A DNA stretch of 64,000 nucleotides from Bacteroidales bacterium. GTDB taxonomy: Bacteria; Bacteroidota; Bacteroidia; Bacteroidales; P3. The stretch's first letter is position 1. The number at the start of each line of letters is the position of its first letter. Position numbers and translations under genes: made by a program. Under the pieces are notes generated by a model. It saw only the letters and a list, made by a program, of their open reading frames with translations, was not told the DNA's origin and did not search any database. Of the stretch, positions 53,715-61,934 are shown in pieces. Location of the stretch: the NCBI GenBank assembly GCA_017545365.1, contig JAFWOP010000064.1:48265-112264 (forward strand). Reading direction: 5' to 3'.

Positions 53715-53722
53715 TATCTTTG
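53715..53722 (+). promoter_or_regulatory. -7 element for the gene at 53741
   Basis: TATCTTTG, 18 bp before the ATG at 53741. It implies a very short leader and rules out the upstream in-frame start at 53609. Confidence 0.55.
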
Positions 53723-53740
53723 CAAAAAAATACAACTGCC

Positions 53741-55129
53741 ATGAAAAGAGTTTTATTGTTCTTGGCTGTGCTGGCAATTATAGCAGGAAACGCATTTGCT
53801 CAACATGAAAAAGATACCATCAGTTATCCCAATTGGAGGTATTTCTATCCACCTTTAGACACAGCGACCGCCAGTGTTTTTAATAACCCTGGGTCTTTTG
53901 TAATTGGAGCACCCGGGTATGAGGGTTACTTGCAATACAAGGTGTTGCAACCGCTCACCATATATGGGATTGCCGTCACACCTTGGTCGAACGGACCTAT
54001 CTTTTGCCGAACACTTCGTGGCGATTCCAGATATGTACCTGACCCTCCTAATGTAGATTCAAGCGCCCTCGACCTATATGCAGTTCTTATTCAACAAGAA
54101 GGCGACCAGTTTGTTCGGATGGACTCGAGCAAATGGCATCAACGAGAACCCGACCGGTATTTCAAATACCAAAGTACATATGTCTATTGGGATGGTATTC
54201 ATGAACATGTTGCGCCTGTCTTCGAATTCTTTTTCAACAATCCAATAGTCGTTCACGACTCTTTTTATTGTGGCTTTAGGTCAGACTATGTGATGTCCCC
54301 TAATTTTGATACTTCCTTGTTTATTGGAAGCTCATGGCAAAACCATTATCCACAACAATGGGTATGGGATTATGCTGGTATGGGCAATCGTAGTATAGGT
54401 TCGCTTACTCAGCATGATTTCGAAACATATCTAAGGACATGGTACATTGAAGCCTGGGGAAGAAAAAGACTAGGCGGACAACCACTTTTCCGGCGTGATT
54501 TACATTGGGGTGGCATATTCCCCATTATAGTACCGCCTGATACCCACGCTGTTGAAGGCCTCCCTGTGGTAGGGTTTCACCGAGATGAGGATTTTGAAGG
54601 ATGCCCGACATTCCTATGGAACAGACTAGAGCAGCAAAACCTGTATGAGGTGGCATACGGTCCTGCCGACCAAAACCCCGACGATTACAGGAGCATCACC
54701 ACCATATTCGGCCGACTGGTAATACGTGATACACTGGTCCCCACAACAATCTATGCGGCACGCTGCCGGGCAAGAATCCACCATGTGTGTGCCATACATG
54801 ACACCATGGTATGGAGCGCCTGGACTGATACCATACAGTTCAGCCTCAACACCCCAGACACCACCGGAACTGAAGGAATCAAGCCCAATGCAGGAGAACA
54901 CCTTGGCCTTAACCTCCTTCCCAACCCGGCCAGCGGGTCGGTGACCGTCTCTTCGGCCTACAGTCTGGAACGCATAGCAGTCTATGACCTACAGGGGCAC
55001 CTACTCATCGAGCAGCCCGCCAAAGGCGAGTCCGCCACCCTCGACGTGAGCCATCTCCCACAAGGCGTGTACGTGCTCACCATCCATACCACAGTAGGCA
55101 TAGCCACCAAACGCCTACTGGTGGAATGA
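53741..55129 (+). CDS. Secreted protein with type IX sorting domain
   Basis: 462 residues from the ATG at 53741 (MKRVLLFLAVLAIIAGNAFA signal). The body shares its layout with the genes at 56810 and 63041, including a QEGDQFVRMDSSKW block and a DSFYCGFRSDYV block. A fibronectin-like segment follows (about 310-380, LYEVAYGPADQNPDDYRSIT). The last 75 residues are a type IX secretion C-terminal signal: LNLLPNPASGSVTVSS, then IAVYDLQGHLL, then GVYVLTIHT and a final KRLLVE. The function of the body is unknown. A second, shorter sorting-tail relic lies just after the stop. Confidence 0.8.
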   Translation: MKRVLLFLAVLAIIAGNAFAQHEKDTISYPNWRYFYPPLDTATASVFNNPGSFVIGAPGYEGYLQYKVLQPLTIYGIAVTPWSNGPIFCRTLRGDSRYVPDPPNVDSSALDLYAVLIQQEGDQFVRMDSSKWHQREPDRYFKYQSTYVYWDGIHEHVAPVFEFFFNNPIVVHDSFYCGFRSDYVMSPNFDTSLFIGSSWQNHYPQQWVWDYAGMGNRSIGSLTQHDFETYLRTWYIEAWGRKRLGGQPLFRRDLHWGGIFPIIVPPDTHAVEGLPVVGFHRDEDFEGCPTFLWNRLEQQNLYEVAYGPADQNPDDYRSITTIFGRLVIRDTLVPTTIYAARCRARIHHVCAIHDTMVWSAWTDTIQFSLNTPDTTGTEGIKPNAGEHLGLNLLPNPASGSVTVSSAYSLERIAVYDLQGHLLIEQPAKGESATLDVSHLPQGVYVLTIHTTVGIATKRLLVE

Positions 55130-55138
55130 TAAGAAATG

Positions 55139-55163
55139 CACACAACGGCTCGTGGTGAAATAG
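55139..55163 (+). pseudogene. Relic of an alternative sorting-domain tail
   Basis: The plus strand reads TQRLVVK and a TAG stop. With its flanks it is nearly identical to the end of the gene at 56810-58255 (58230-58265). It sits 10 bp after the present stop, as if the original C-terminus had been replaced upstream. Confidence 0.45.
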
Positions 55164-55190
55164 ACCAAACGGCAAATACCCATGCAAGAA

Positions 55191-55224
55191 AAAAGTGAAA
55201 GACAAATCCTTTCACTTTTTTTTT
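55191..55224 (+). terminator. Terminator after the gene at 53741
   Basis: AAAAGTGAAA and TTTCACTTTT form the stem around GACAAATCC, followed by a run of T. The T-run continues into the TTTG of the next promoter. Confidence 0.8.
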
Positions 55225-55253
55225 GCACAAGTGAGAAAAAAGTCGTATCTTTG
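55222..55253 (+). promoter_or_regulatory. Promoter of the gene at 55288
   Basis: TTTG (55222-55225), a 20-bp spacer and TATCTTTG (55246-55253). The spacer and -7 region (GTGAGAAAAAAGTCGTATCT) are the same as in the corA promoter. Confidence 0.75.
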
Positions 55254-55287
55254 CAGCCGGAAATCAAAAGTAGTTCCCTATAATAAT

Positions 55288-56787
55288 ATGAAGAAGTTTT
55301 TCATCCATACATTTCAACCAGGAATAGCAGTCCTGATTCTAACACTGCTGAACCTAATTCCATGCGCAGACCTGTCAGCACAAGGCTACCAAACAGAACA
55401 ATACCTGTTCCCATCCCAAGTGGGAAATAATGTCATTATTCGAGAAAACTTCACTGGTGTACCCTTGATAAGCTACCGTTCGACTAAAAAGGCTAATTTT
55501 GTGTATGGTGACATATACACCAACAACACAAAGAAGTTCGAAATTAATGATTCAATGGATATGACTGGCAGCTGCATCAGCTACAAGATAAACGACATGC
55601 GTGTAATTGGCAATATGTGTTACTTTTGTGGGGTGCGTTGGGATTTACACGAAGACCCTGAATCTGGCGCATACGTAACGGACAGCACCGGCGTTCTTGG
55701 ACGTTTTCCATTGGACCCGTTAGGATTTGGGCAGTCTGTCAAATTCCATTTGAAGCTTATTAGAGAGACGAAGTCTCTCGACCGCATGGCAACTTACGCG
55801 CAGGATCGTGACACTGTAATTGCCATGATTGGCATAGTGGACGAACCTGCTTCTCAATCATGTCTGGCTGTGGCAAGAGTTGATAATTCAAATCAATGGA
55901 AATATATTGTCAAATATACAAACAATAACCCTTCAGAAGAAGTTTTTACAGATATAGCTATTACAAATCTTACGACATACATTGCTGCGCATTATCGGAG
56001 TAATACTGACAAGTATTATATCCACATAAGAATGAACGATAATGCTTCCTTAAGTGGAGGCAGTTATTCAAGATTTGACACAATGAATAGCTATCTTCTA
56101 GCCTCTTATTCGTTGTCTGACACCCTATATGAACTTATCCGCCCCGACTATTCAGCCGTGCAATTATGTTCCACACCATGGGATGTCGTGTGCGTCGCAT
56201 TCCCCTGTCTCAAAAGAAGTCCAACTCTCACATACCCAACTGCCGTATGTAATATCAGGACTGTTGGTAAGGTTATGGCAAACATGCAGATTGTGAAGTA
56301 TGCCCATAGCAATCCTCACACTTTAGTAGATATGGACTACATATACCAAACAACTGGTGGTGCATTAGGTTCCATGATAGCATTGTTACATAACACCTCT
56401 GGCTCATACAAGACTGTTGTAGAATATCCCAGTGGAACTATCTACTACAATACTTGGGCACCTGTGCATCGGTTGGTCGACAATCAAATGCAATCCATCA
56501 GTGTTTACAATGGCGATGATATACGATTGGGTGGCATCTGGAGTTCTTCTTCTCAGAATCTGACATACCTGCAAGAAGAACAACCAACGTTAAATGAAAA
56601 GAACCAATGTATAGATGTTAGCCAAACTGAAATCTTACCTGTTGAGGGAGCCCTTCAACCGACGGCATTAGAGAGAACACTACATTTTAAAACTACGTAT
56701 GAATTAGATTTCGAGTGGGGTAAAAAAAGCACTCCTACAATAGCTGTAGATGTCGAAAACGTCTGCATACAACGATCCGAAGAATAA
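55288..56787 (+). CDS. Secreted protein of unknown function
   Basis: 499 residues from the ATG at 55288, which gives a signal peptide (MKKFFIHTFQPGIAVLILTL, then LNLIPCADLSAQG). The mature protein is beta-rich with repeated Asn/Thr/Tyr-rich stretches (YVTDSTGVLGRFPLDPLGFG, VKYAHSNPHTLVDMDYIY). No domain is recognised. Unlike both neighbours it has no type IX sorting tail (it ends CIQRSEE). The DNA is visibly A+T-richer than most of the window, suggesting a different history. The next gene starts 22 bp later. Confidence 0.65.
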   Translation: MKKFFIHTFQPGIAVLILTLLNLIPCADLSAQGYQTEQYLFPSQVGNNVIIRENFTGVPLISYRSTKKANFVYGDIYTNNTKKFEINDSMDMTGSCISYKINDMRVIGNMCYFCGVRWDLHEDPESGAYVTDSTGVLGRFPLDPLGFGQSVKFHLKLIRETKSLDRMATYAQDRDTVIAMIGIVDEPASQSCLAVARVDNSNQWKYIVKYTNNNPSEEVFTDIAITNLTTYIAAHYRSNTDKYYIHIRMNDNASLSGGSYSRFDTMNSYLLASYSLSDTLYELIRPDYSAVQLCSTPWDVVCVAFPCLKRSPTLTYPTAVCNIRTVGKVMANMQIVKYAHSNPHTLVDMDYIYQTTGGALGSMIALLHNTSGSYKTVVEYPSGTIYYNTWAPVHRLVDNQMQSISVYNGDDIRLGGIWSSSSQNLTYLQEEQPTLNEKNQCIDVSQTEILPVEGALQPTALERTLHFKTTYELDFEWGKKSTPTIAVDVENVCIQRSEE

Positions 56788-56809
56788 TCACAGATAAAAA
56801 AGCCCCATT

Positions 56810-58255
56810 ATGAAGAGAACACTTATTATCCTTATTTTATGTGCAGTGCTGCTGCCATGGGCTGAGGCTCAGACGGACACGGTGCCGTGGAAATACAGCA
56901 ATTATCACTACTCGGTGTGGTACGATACCCTGCCAGAGTTCTTTAGCACTCAGGATGGAATGGGTTATACACCTGCCCTTTTTCTTTTTCCTTGGTATTG
57001 CAATAGTATTGGACATGTGACGGCATATCCCCAGCATGTGGACCGCCCGACATTGGTGCAGGGGGTGGCAGTGACAGAGCGCCTAAACTACAATAGCGAC
57101 CTATCCATCATCCAACACCACCAATATACGGAGGAGTATGTGTATCTGTTCCAAAAGGTGGGCGACACAGTGGAGCTGCTTGACTCGGTGCGGTGGGACA
57201 CCATCACCCCGAAAGTGATGAAGATAGCTCTCAATGCAGACACCGGAAAATTTGGGTTCAGTCTGATAAAGGTGTACGAGGCGATGTTTTCGGAGCCGAT
57301 AATGGTGGACTCGGTGTTCTATACCCTGTCATCAAACAACGGAGGAAACGCCTATTGTGGGTCTATGCATTACGAGTTCGTATATTATCCTGCGGAACCG
57401 ATGGTAGTTTATGCTAATCGTATGGGGAGTGACCCAGCATGGTGTCCAAAACCGTCGTGGTTCGTACTGAAGCAATGGGCCTTATATAGAGGACGACAAT
57501 GGGTAGACTTCCATTCGGCTTGCAACTCGCCATTTTTCGGGATGTATTTCCCAATCGTGGATTATGTGAATCTGATAGTGACCTCGGCGGACACGACAAT
57601 GGGCACGGCAGAACCTGATATACGCGTGTCGCGCAATACGTGGCAGAGCATCCAAGCGATACCAAAACGTGGCTACAAGTTTTCTCATTGGCAGGAGGAC
57701 AGCTGCACCCTGGCGACGCAAAGCGTGTATATAACACAGGACACGACACACTACACTGCTGTGTTCGAACCGATAACGAAAAAGTATCGTTTGGACGTTA
57801 GAAGCAACGATGAAAGGATGGGCTACGTAACGGGCGACAGTACCTACTACGAGGGAGACACTGCCACGATAGAGGCCTTTGCCTCCTATGGGTACGTGTT
57901 CGACCGATGGAGTACGGGCGATACGGCAAACCCGCTGCACCTGACAATGGAAAGCGACACGGTGATAACGGCATACTTCTCTGCCAGACAATTGGACATA
58001 GATACAACCCACAGGGAAGAAACCTTCTTTACACTCACCCCCAACCCCGCACACAATACCGTCACCGTCTGCACCACTGACTGTCCGCCCAATGCCACAC
58101 TCACCCTCCACAATGCCGCGGGCCGCAAATCGCTCACCATTCCGTTCACCATGCCCTGCCTCACAATCCCCCTGCACGATTTCCCTGCCGGCATCTACCT
58201 CGTCACCCTGACCACAAACGAGGGGTCCGGCACACAACGGCTCGTGGTAAAATAA
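56810..58255 (+). CDS. Secreted multi-domain protein with Listeria-Bacteroides repeats and type IX sorting domain
   Basis: 481 residues with a signal peptide (MKRTLIILILCAVLLPWAEA). The N-terminal 250 residues share motifs with the genes at 53741 and 63041 (VRWDTITPKVMKIALNAD, IMVDSVFYTLSSNNGG). Two Listeria-Bacteroides-type beta-grasp repeats follow (about 265-395): GYKFSHWQEDS with TAVFEPITK, then GYVFDRWSTGD with ITAYFSA. The final 75 residues are a type IX sorting domain (FTLTPNPAHNTVTVC, GIYLVTLTT, QRLVVK). Probably a cell-surface or secreted binding protein. Confidence 0.82.
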   Translation: MKRTLIILILCAVLLPWAEAQTDTVPWKYSNYHYSVWYDTLPEFFSTQDGMGYTPALFLFPWYCNSIGHVTAYPQHVDRPTLVQGVAVTERLNYNSDLSIIQHHQYTEEYVYLFQKVGDTVELLDSVRWDTITPKVMKIALNADTGKFGFSLIKVYEAMFSEPIMVDSVFYTLSSNNGGNAYCGSMHYEFVYYPAEPMVVYANRMGSDPAWCPKPSWFVLKQWALYRGRQWVDFHSACNSPFFGMYFPIVDYVNLIVTSADTTMGTAEPDIRVSRNTWQSIQAIPKRGYKFSHWQEDSCTLATQSVYITQDTTHYTAVFEPITKKYRLDVRSNDERMGYVTGDSTYYEGDTATIEAFASYGYVFDRWSTGDTANPLHLTMESDTVITAYFSARQLDIDTTHREETFFTLTPNPAHNTVTVCTTDCPPNATLTLHNAAGRKSLTIPFTMPCLTIPLHDFPAGIYLVTLTTNEGSGTQRLVVK

Positions 58256-58263
58256 GCCAAACG

Positions 58264-58350
58264 GCAGGATTGCTTGATTGTTTGATTGCTTTATTGTTTT
58301 AGTATATTGACCGCGCCAGCACTCAAGCATTAACACATTCAAGCATTGGC
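58264..58350. repeat. Word-repeat island, inverted copy of 29347-29433
   Basis: Words GCTTGATTG/TTTGATTG, the core ACCGCGCCAGCACT (58310-58322) and CAAGCATTAACACATTCAAG words. Its reverse complement closely matches the leader of the SIR2-TIR operon. The core links this island to those at 10653 and 44755. Confidence 0.75.
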
Positions 58351-58355
58351 AGGAT

Positions 58356-58860
58356 TGTCAGGGCAAACGCATCAAATATAGGAGACTTCTATTAATCACC
58401 CCGAAAGGGGTGAGATATGAATAACACCGTACGTAGTGCGGTGATCTTCAGAGGTAAACAAAATGCGTCCCGATAGGGACGCGACACGAAAACAAATAAA
58501 TAGAACCCTCCTATAACGATTCTTGGGGTTCTAGAAAGACGTTGCAATTAATCAAGCTCCGTGGTTTGATGTCGCAGTGTGCCTGAAAGGCACAGACAGA
58601 TATAGCGTATGGCACCGCCATACGGGGACAACGACGGCAGCGACCAGCAGCCTGCAGGGCTGCTGGCTGCGAATTTTGGCACGGGCGTAATGTTGCAGCC
58701 CTGTAGGCTGCATCTGTCGGCATGGGGACTGATTCCTAGGGCGTTGCCTTAGGCTATATCTGTTCCAGCCCTTTGGGCTGGGGCCGGAGCCGCATTGCCG
58801 CACATCGTATATGAACTTTCGGCATACCTGACAACTGTTTTTGATGCGTTTGCCCTGACA
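58356..58860. mobile_element. 505-bp hairpin array with 21-bp terminal inverted repeats
   Basis: Perfect 21-bp arms begin with TGTCAGGGCAAACGCATCAA (58356-58376) and end at 58840-58860. Inside are at least eight perfect or near-perfect small hairpins, among them TCACCCC/GGGGTGA (58396-58413), GCGTCCC/GGGACGC (58465-58482), TGTGCCT/AGGCACA (58578-58594), CGTATGGC/GCCATACG (58606-58624), CCAGCAGCC/GGCTGCTGG (58644-58666), TGCAGCC/GGCTGCA (58694-58712) and CCAGCCC/GGGCTGG (58765-58781). There is no gene inside. A MITE or REP-cluster is the best class name; a structured RNA is the alternative. Confidence 0.6.
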
Positions 58861-58874
58861 GGATTGTTTTTTTT

Positions 58875-58906
58875 CTTGCACGGGTGAGAAAAAAGTCGTA
58901 TCTTTG
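58875..58906 (+). promoter_or_regulatory. Promoter of corA
   Basis: CTTG (58875-58878) in place of TTTG, a 20-bp spacer and TATCTTTG (58899-58906). It starts 15 bp beyond the inverted-repeat element. Spacer and -7 sequence equal those at 55222-55253. Confidence 0.7.
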
Positions 58907-58982
58907 CAGTTTGAAATAAAAAACCGCAAACGAATGTAGAATACTGACCACCAGGTGATCGCAAAAAGAAAGGGGGACTCCC

Positions 58983-59912
58983 ATGATTGAGACCATACAA
59001 TACCAGTCCTTGAAATGGCTGCAAATAACCAATCCGTCGGAAGAAGAATACCGCTTTCTGCTCGACGAATACCAGTTCCACCCCCTCGACATCGAAGACT
59101 GCCGCGGCAGCAACCAGCGACCCAAAATCGATGAGTATGACGACTACTACTTCCTCATTCTGCATTTCCCCTATTTCGACAAAGGCAACAAGTTCATCCG
59201 CATCCGCGAAGTGAAAATCTTCTGGGGCCGCGACTACATCATCACCATAGGCAAGTCACACTGGGTGGTGCAGAAACTGTTCGAGGAGATGCAGGAAGAC
59301 CTGCGCGACGACGATGACGACGTGAAGGAACAACTCTCCTCCAGCGACCTGCTGCTCTACCACATCCTCAACCGCCTGATGCTCGAAACCTACACCCTCA
59401 TCATGCGTGTGGGATCCGAAGTGGACCTCATCAACTACGACATCTTCAACAAACGTGCCCGCAGCATCATCGAACTCATCTCCATCACCCGCCGCAACAT
59501 CATCCTGCTCAACACCACCTTCAAGCCCCAGCTGCGAGTGCTACACATGTTCGAAGGCGGCACCATCAAAGGCTTCGTCGACCCCGAAGCAATGGACATG
59601 GAAGACTACTGGGGCAACATCCTGGACCAATACCAGAAGATGTTCGACTCCATCGAGGACTACGGCGAGTTAATCGAAGGCCTCTCCAAGACCTTCGACT
59701 CCTTACAGGCTAACCGCACCAACGAGATTATGAAGGTGCTCACCTACTTCTCCACCACCATGATGCCGCTGACCGTGGTCACCGGCCTCTTCGGCATGAA
59801 CGTCGACTTCCCCTTCATCACCAACACCACCGCCTTCTGGGTCATCATCGGAGTGATGGTCGTCATCACCTCGTTCCTTATCCTCTACTTCTACCGCCGC
59901 ACCAGCCGCTGA
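58983..59912 (+). CDS. corA: CorA-family magnesium/divalent cation transporter
   Basis: 309 residues. A long cytosolic funnel domain rich in acidic residues (EDLRDDDDDVKEQLSSSDLL near residue 105) precedes two C-terminal transmembrane helices (about 250-270 and 283-303). The GMN selectivity motif is in LFGMNVDFPF between them. CorA forms a pentameric Mg2+ (or Co2+/Ni2+) channel in the inner membrane. The end RRTSR is the usual basic tail. Confidence 0.93.
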   Translation: MIETIQYQSLKWLQITNPSEEEYRFLLDEYQFHPLDIEDCRGSNQRPKIDEYDDYYFLILHFPYFDKGNKFIRIREVKIFWGRDYIITIGKSHWVVQKLFEEMQEDLRDDDDDVKEQLSSSDLLLYHILNRLMLETYTLIMRVGSEVDLINYDIFNKRARSIIELISITRRNIILLNTTFKPQLRVLHMFEGGTIKGFVDPEAMDMEDYWGNILDQYQKMFDSIEDYGELIEGLSKTFDSLQANRTNEIMKVLTYFSTTMMPLTVVTGLFGMNVDFPFITNTTAFWVIIGVMVVITSFLILYFYRRTSR

Positions 59913-60355
59913 CGCCGACAGGGACGCCCAGCCCCGTCCTTCCCCGCCTATCCTTACGGACAACCGCTCCAGCCGCCGCCTCAGCCGTGCCGTCGCTCCT
60001 TTTTCGCCCGCCGTAGGCCCCACCCTGCAACCTTTTAGGGCACCAGCACTTAAAACTAACCCAAAGCCCACATAGGCCATACTGATAAAAAGCGAACCCA
60101 CCCTTAACGGCGACACACAACGGCCCGGAACAGGCTTTCCTGCGGGACGTGTATCCGGGAACCGAAGGGAGACGCGTCGGTGCTATGGCCAAAAGCGTTG
60201 AGGCTGCCCCTAAACAGCTGACATTAAACAAGGTCGGATTTTTGTTGAAAACTTTTTGCAGAGCATACGCTTTTTTTTACTACTTTTGTAGATTGTAATT
60301 CCTTTTCGGAAACAGCACATCATTCTGATTATTAATAATAAACATACACAGAGAA
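59913..60355. other. Intergenic region between corA and the DUF3127 gene
   Basis: The C-rich first 330 bp show no gene in any frame that I trust. The last part carries a promoter: TTTG (60255-60258), a 22-bp spacer and TACTTTTG (60281-60288), 67 bp before the DUF3127 start. Confidence 0.55.
60281..60288 (+). promoter_or_regulatory. -7 element of the DUF3127 gene
   Basis: TACTTTTG, with TTTG 22 bp upstream at 60255. Confidence 0.55.
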
Positions 60356-60814
60356 ATGGAAATAACAGGTAAGTTAATCAAGATTCTCCCTGAGACGCGT
60401 GGCGAGAGCCAGCGCGGCCCCTGGGTGCGTGGCGGATTTGTGATTGAAACCGATGGCGAATACCCGCGCATGGTGGCCTTCACCACCTTCGGCGAGGACC
60501 GTCTGGCCATGGTGACCAGCATACAGCTGAACAGCCCTGTCGTCGTAACCTTCACCCCCGAATCGCGCGAATATCAGGAACGCTGGTACACCGACCTGCG
60601 CTGCTCGCGCATCCAGAGCTTCATACCCGGACAGATGCCGCCAGCCGCCACCGGCTATGCATGGCCCGCCGCCGCCCCCCAGGCCCCGATGGCCCCTGCC
60701 GCCCCGATGGCCCCCGCCGCTCAGGCCCCTGCCATGCAGCCCCCCCAGCAGCCCACCGCCCCACAGGCACCCTTTGCCTCACCCCTCAAACCCGACGAGG
60801 ACCTGCCTTTCTAA
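60356..60814 (+). CDS. DUF3127 protein with SSB-like acidic tip
   Basis: 152 residues. Residues 1-92 match DUF3127, a small OB-like beta domain (MEITGKLIKILPETRGESQR, then RMVAFTTFGEDRLAMV). A Pro/Ala/Met/Gln-rich flexible linker follows, then PDEDLPF, which resembles the conserved C-terminal tip through which single-stranded-DNA-binding proteins recruit partners. DNA binding is therefore plausible but inferred. The stop overlaps the next start by one base. Confidence 0.85.
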   Translation: MEITGKLIKILPETRGESQRGPWVRGGFVIETDGEYPRMVAFTTFGEDRLAMVTSIQLNSPVVVTFTPESREYQERWYTDLRCSRIQSFIPGQMPPAATGYAWPAAAPQAPMAPAAPMAPAAQAPAMQPPQQPTAPQAPFASPLKPDEDLPF

Positions 60815-61359
60815 TGGACAAGAAAGCATTGCGCCGGCACATACGCGAAGCCAAGAAACTGGTGCCGCTGGAAGAGAAGCTGCGCCGCTCGGCCCCCATC
60901 ATGGACCAGGTGGAGCAGCTCCCCCAGTTCCAACAGGCCTCGACAGTGCTACTCTACTGGTCGATGGACGACGAGGTGCAGACGCACTCCTTCGTCGAAC
61001 GATGGTACCGCCGCAAGGTGCTGCTGCTGCCCTGCGTGGCGGGCGACGACCTGGTGCTGCGCCGCTACACCGGCCCCGAATGCATGAGGGCTGGCGAGCA
61101 GTTCGGCATCGGCGAGCCTGTCGGCCCCGTCTTTGACGCCTACGACAGCATCGACCTCATCATCGTCCCCGGCGTGGCCTTCGACCGCCACATGAACCGA
61201 ATGGGCCGCGGCCGCGGTTTCTACGACCGGCTGCTGAAGACCACGCCCCACGCCTTCAAGGTGGGGGTGGCCTTCGACTTCCAGATGGTTGAGGAGGTGC
61301 CGGTGGAGCCTTTCGACGTGCCCATGGACGCAGTGGTGGCAGAAGGCGATAAGAAATAA
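60814..61359 (+). CDS. 5-formyltetrahydrofolate cyclo-ligase
   Basis: 181 residues from the ATG at 60814, which overlaps the upstream TAA by one base and gives a normal N-terminus (MDKKALRRHIREAKKLVPLE). Earlier in-frame codons only read the other gene's linker in the wrong frame. Signatures are the N-terminal basic nucleotide-binding helix and NRMGRGRGFYDRLLK. It converts 5-formyl-THF to 5,10-methenyl-THF with ATP in one-carbon metabolism. Confidence 0.93.
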   Translation: MDKKALRRHIREAKKLVPLEEKLRRSAPIMDQVEQLPQFQQASTVLLYWSMDDEVQTHSFVERWYRRKVLLLPCVAGDDLVLRRYTGPECMRAGEQFGIGEPVGPVFDAYDSIDLIIVPGVAFDRHMNRMGRGRGFYDRLLKTTPHAFKVGVAFDFQMVEEVPVEPFDVPMDAVVAEGDKK

Positions 61360-61389
61360 CAAACAACAACTTAGCAGTAATCAGATATT

Positions 61390-61896
61390 ATGTTTGAAGT
61401 ACCCAAACCCCGGCAGTTCCACTACCAGCCGCGCTTCTACGACCCCGAAAAGGAGCGTTGGGAGGCGTTGAAGAAGAAGTATGCCACCGAACAGGAGAAG
61501 AAAGCGGCCGAAGAGGCCGCGGCTGCCCCGCACGAGGAGGACAAAAAGGGAGCATCGGAGTTGGAGTACTTCGAGCAAAAGGTACGCTCGCTCGACCGCG
61601 AGGCACGGCAGCAGTCGTCCAAGCTGTCGTGGCGCGACCTCTTCCGCAAACGCGAGATGCCCCAGTTCCGCTACCAGCCCCGCTTCAGCGGCGGAAGCAC
61701 CACGGCGACGCCTGCCGTGGAACCCGCGGAGGAGGAGTCGCTGGCTGAGAAATACCGCCAGGCCAAGCGCCAGATAAAGATACGCCGCCGGTTCGACATC
61801 TCCGACACCGACTACATGAAGCCCGTGTCGGGCACGAAAATCATACTCTACGCCTTCCTCGTATTCCTGCTCCTCTCGCTGGTATTTGGTTTTTAG
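61390..61896 (+). CDS. Small tail-anchored protein with duplicated YQPRF motif
   Basis: 168 residues. The motif FHYQPRFYDPEKERWEALKK at the start is echoed by FRYQPRF near residue 95, so the N-terminal half is internally duplicated. Charged helical segments connect these. A single transmembrane helix ends the protein (about 150-167, IILYAFLVFLLLSLVFGF), giving a cytosolic domain anchored at its C-terminus. Similar proteins occur across Bacteroidota without assigned function. Confidence 0.75.
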   Translation: MFEVPKPRQFHYQPRFYDPEKERWEALKKKYATEQEKKAAEEAAAAPHEEDKKGASELEYFEQKVRSLDREARQQSSKLSWRDLFRKREMPQFRYQPRFSGGSTTATPAVEPAEEESLAEKYRQAKRQIKIRRRFDISDTDYMKPVSGTKIILYAFLVFLLLSLVFGF

Positions 61897-61934
61897 CATC
61901 TGCCCGCCCCTCCGGTCGGAAAGCTTACGACATC

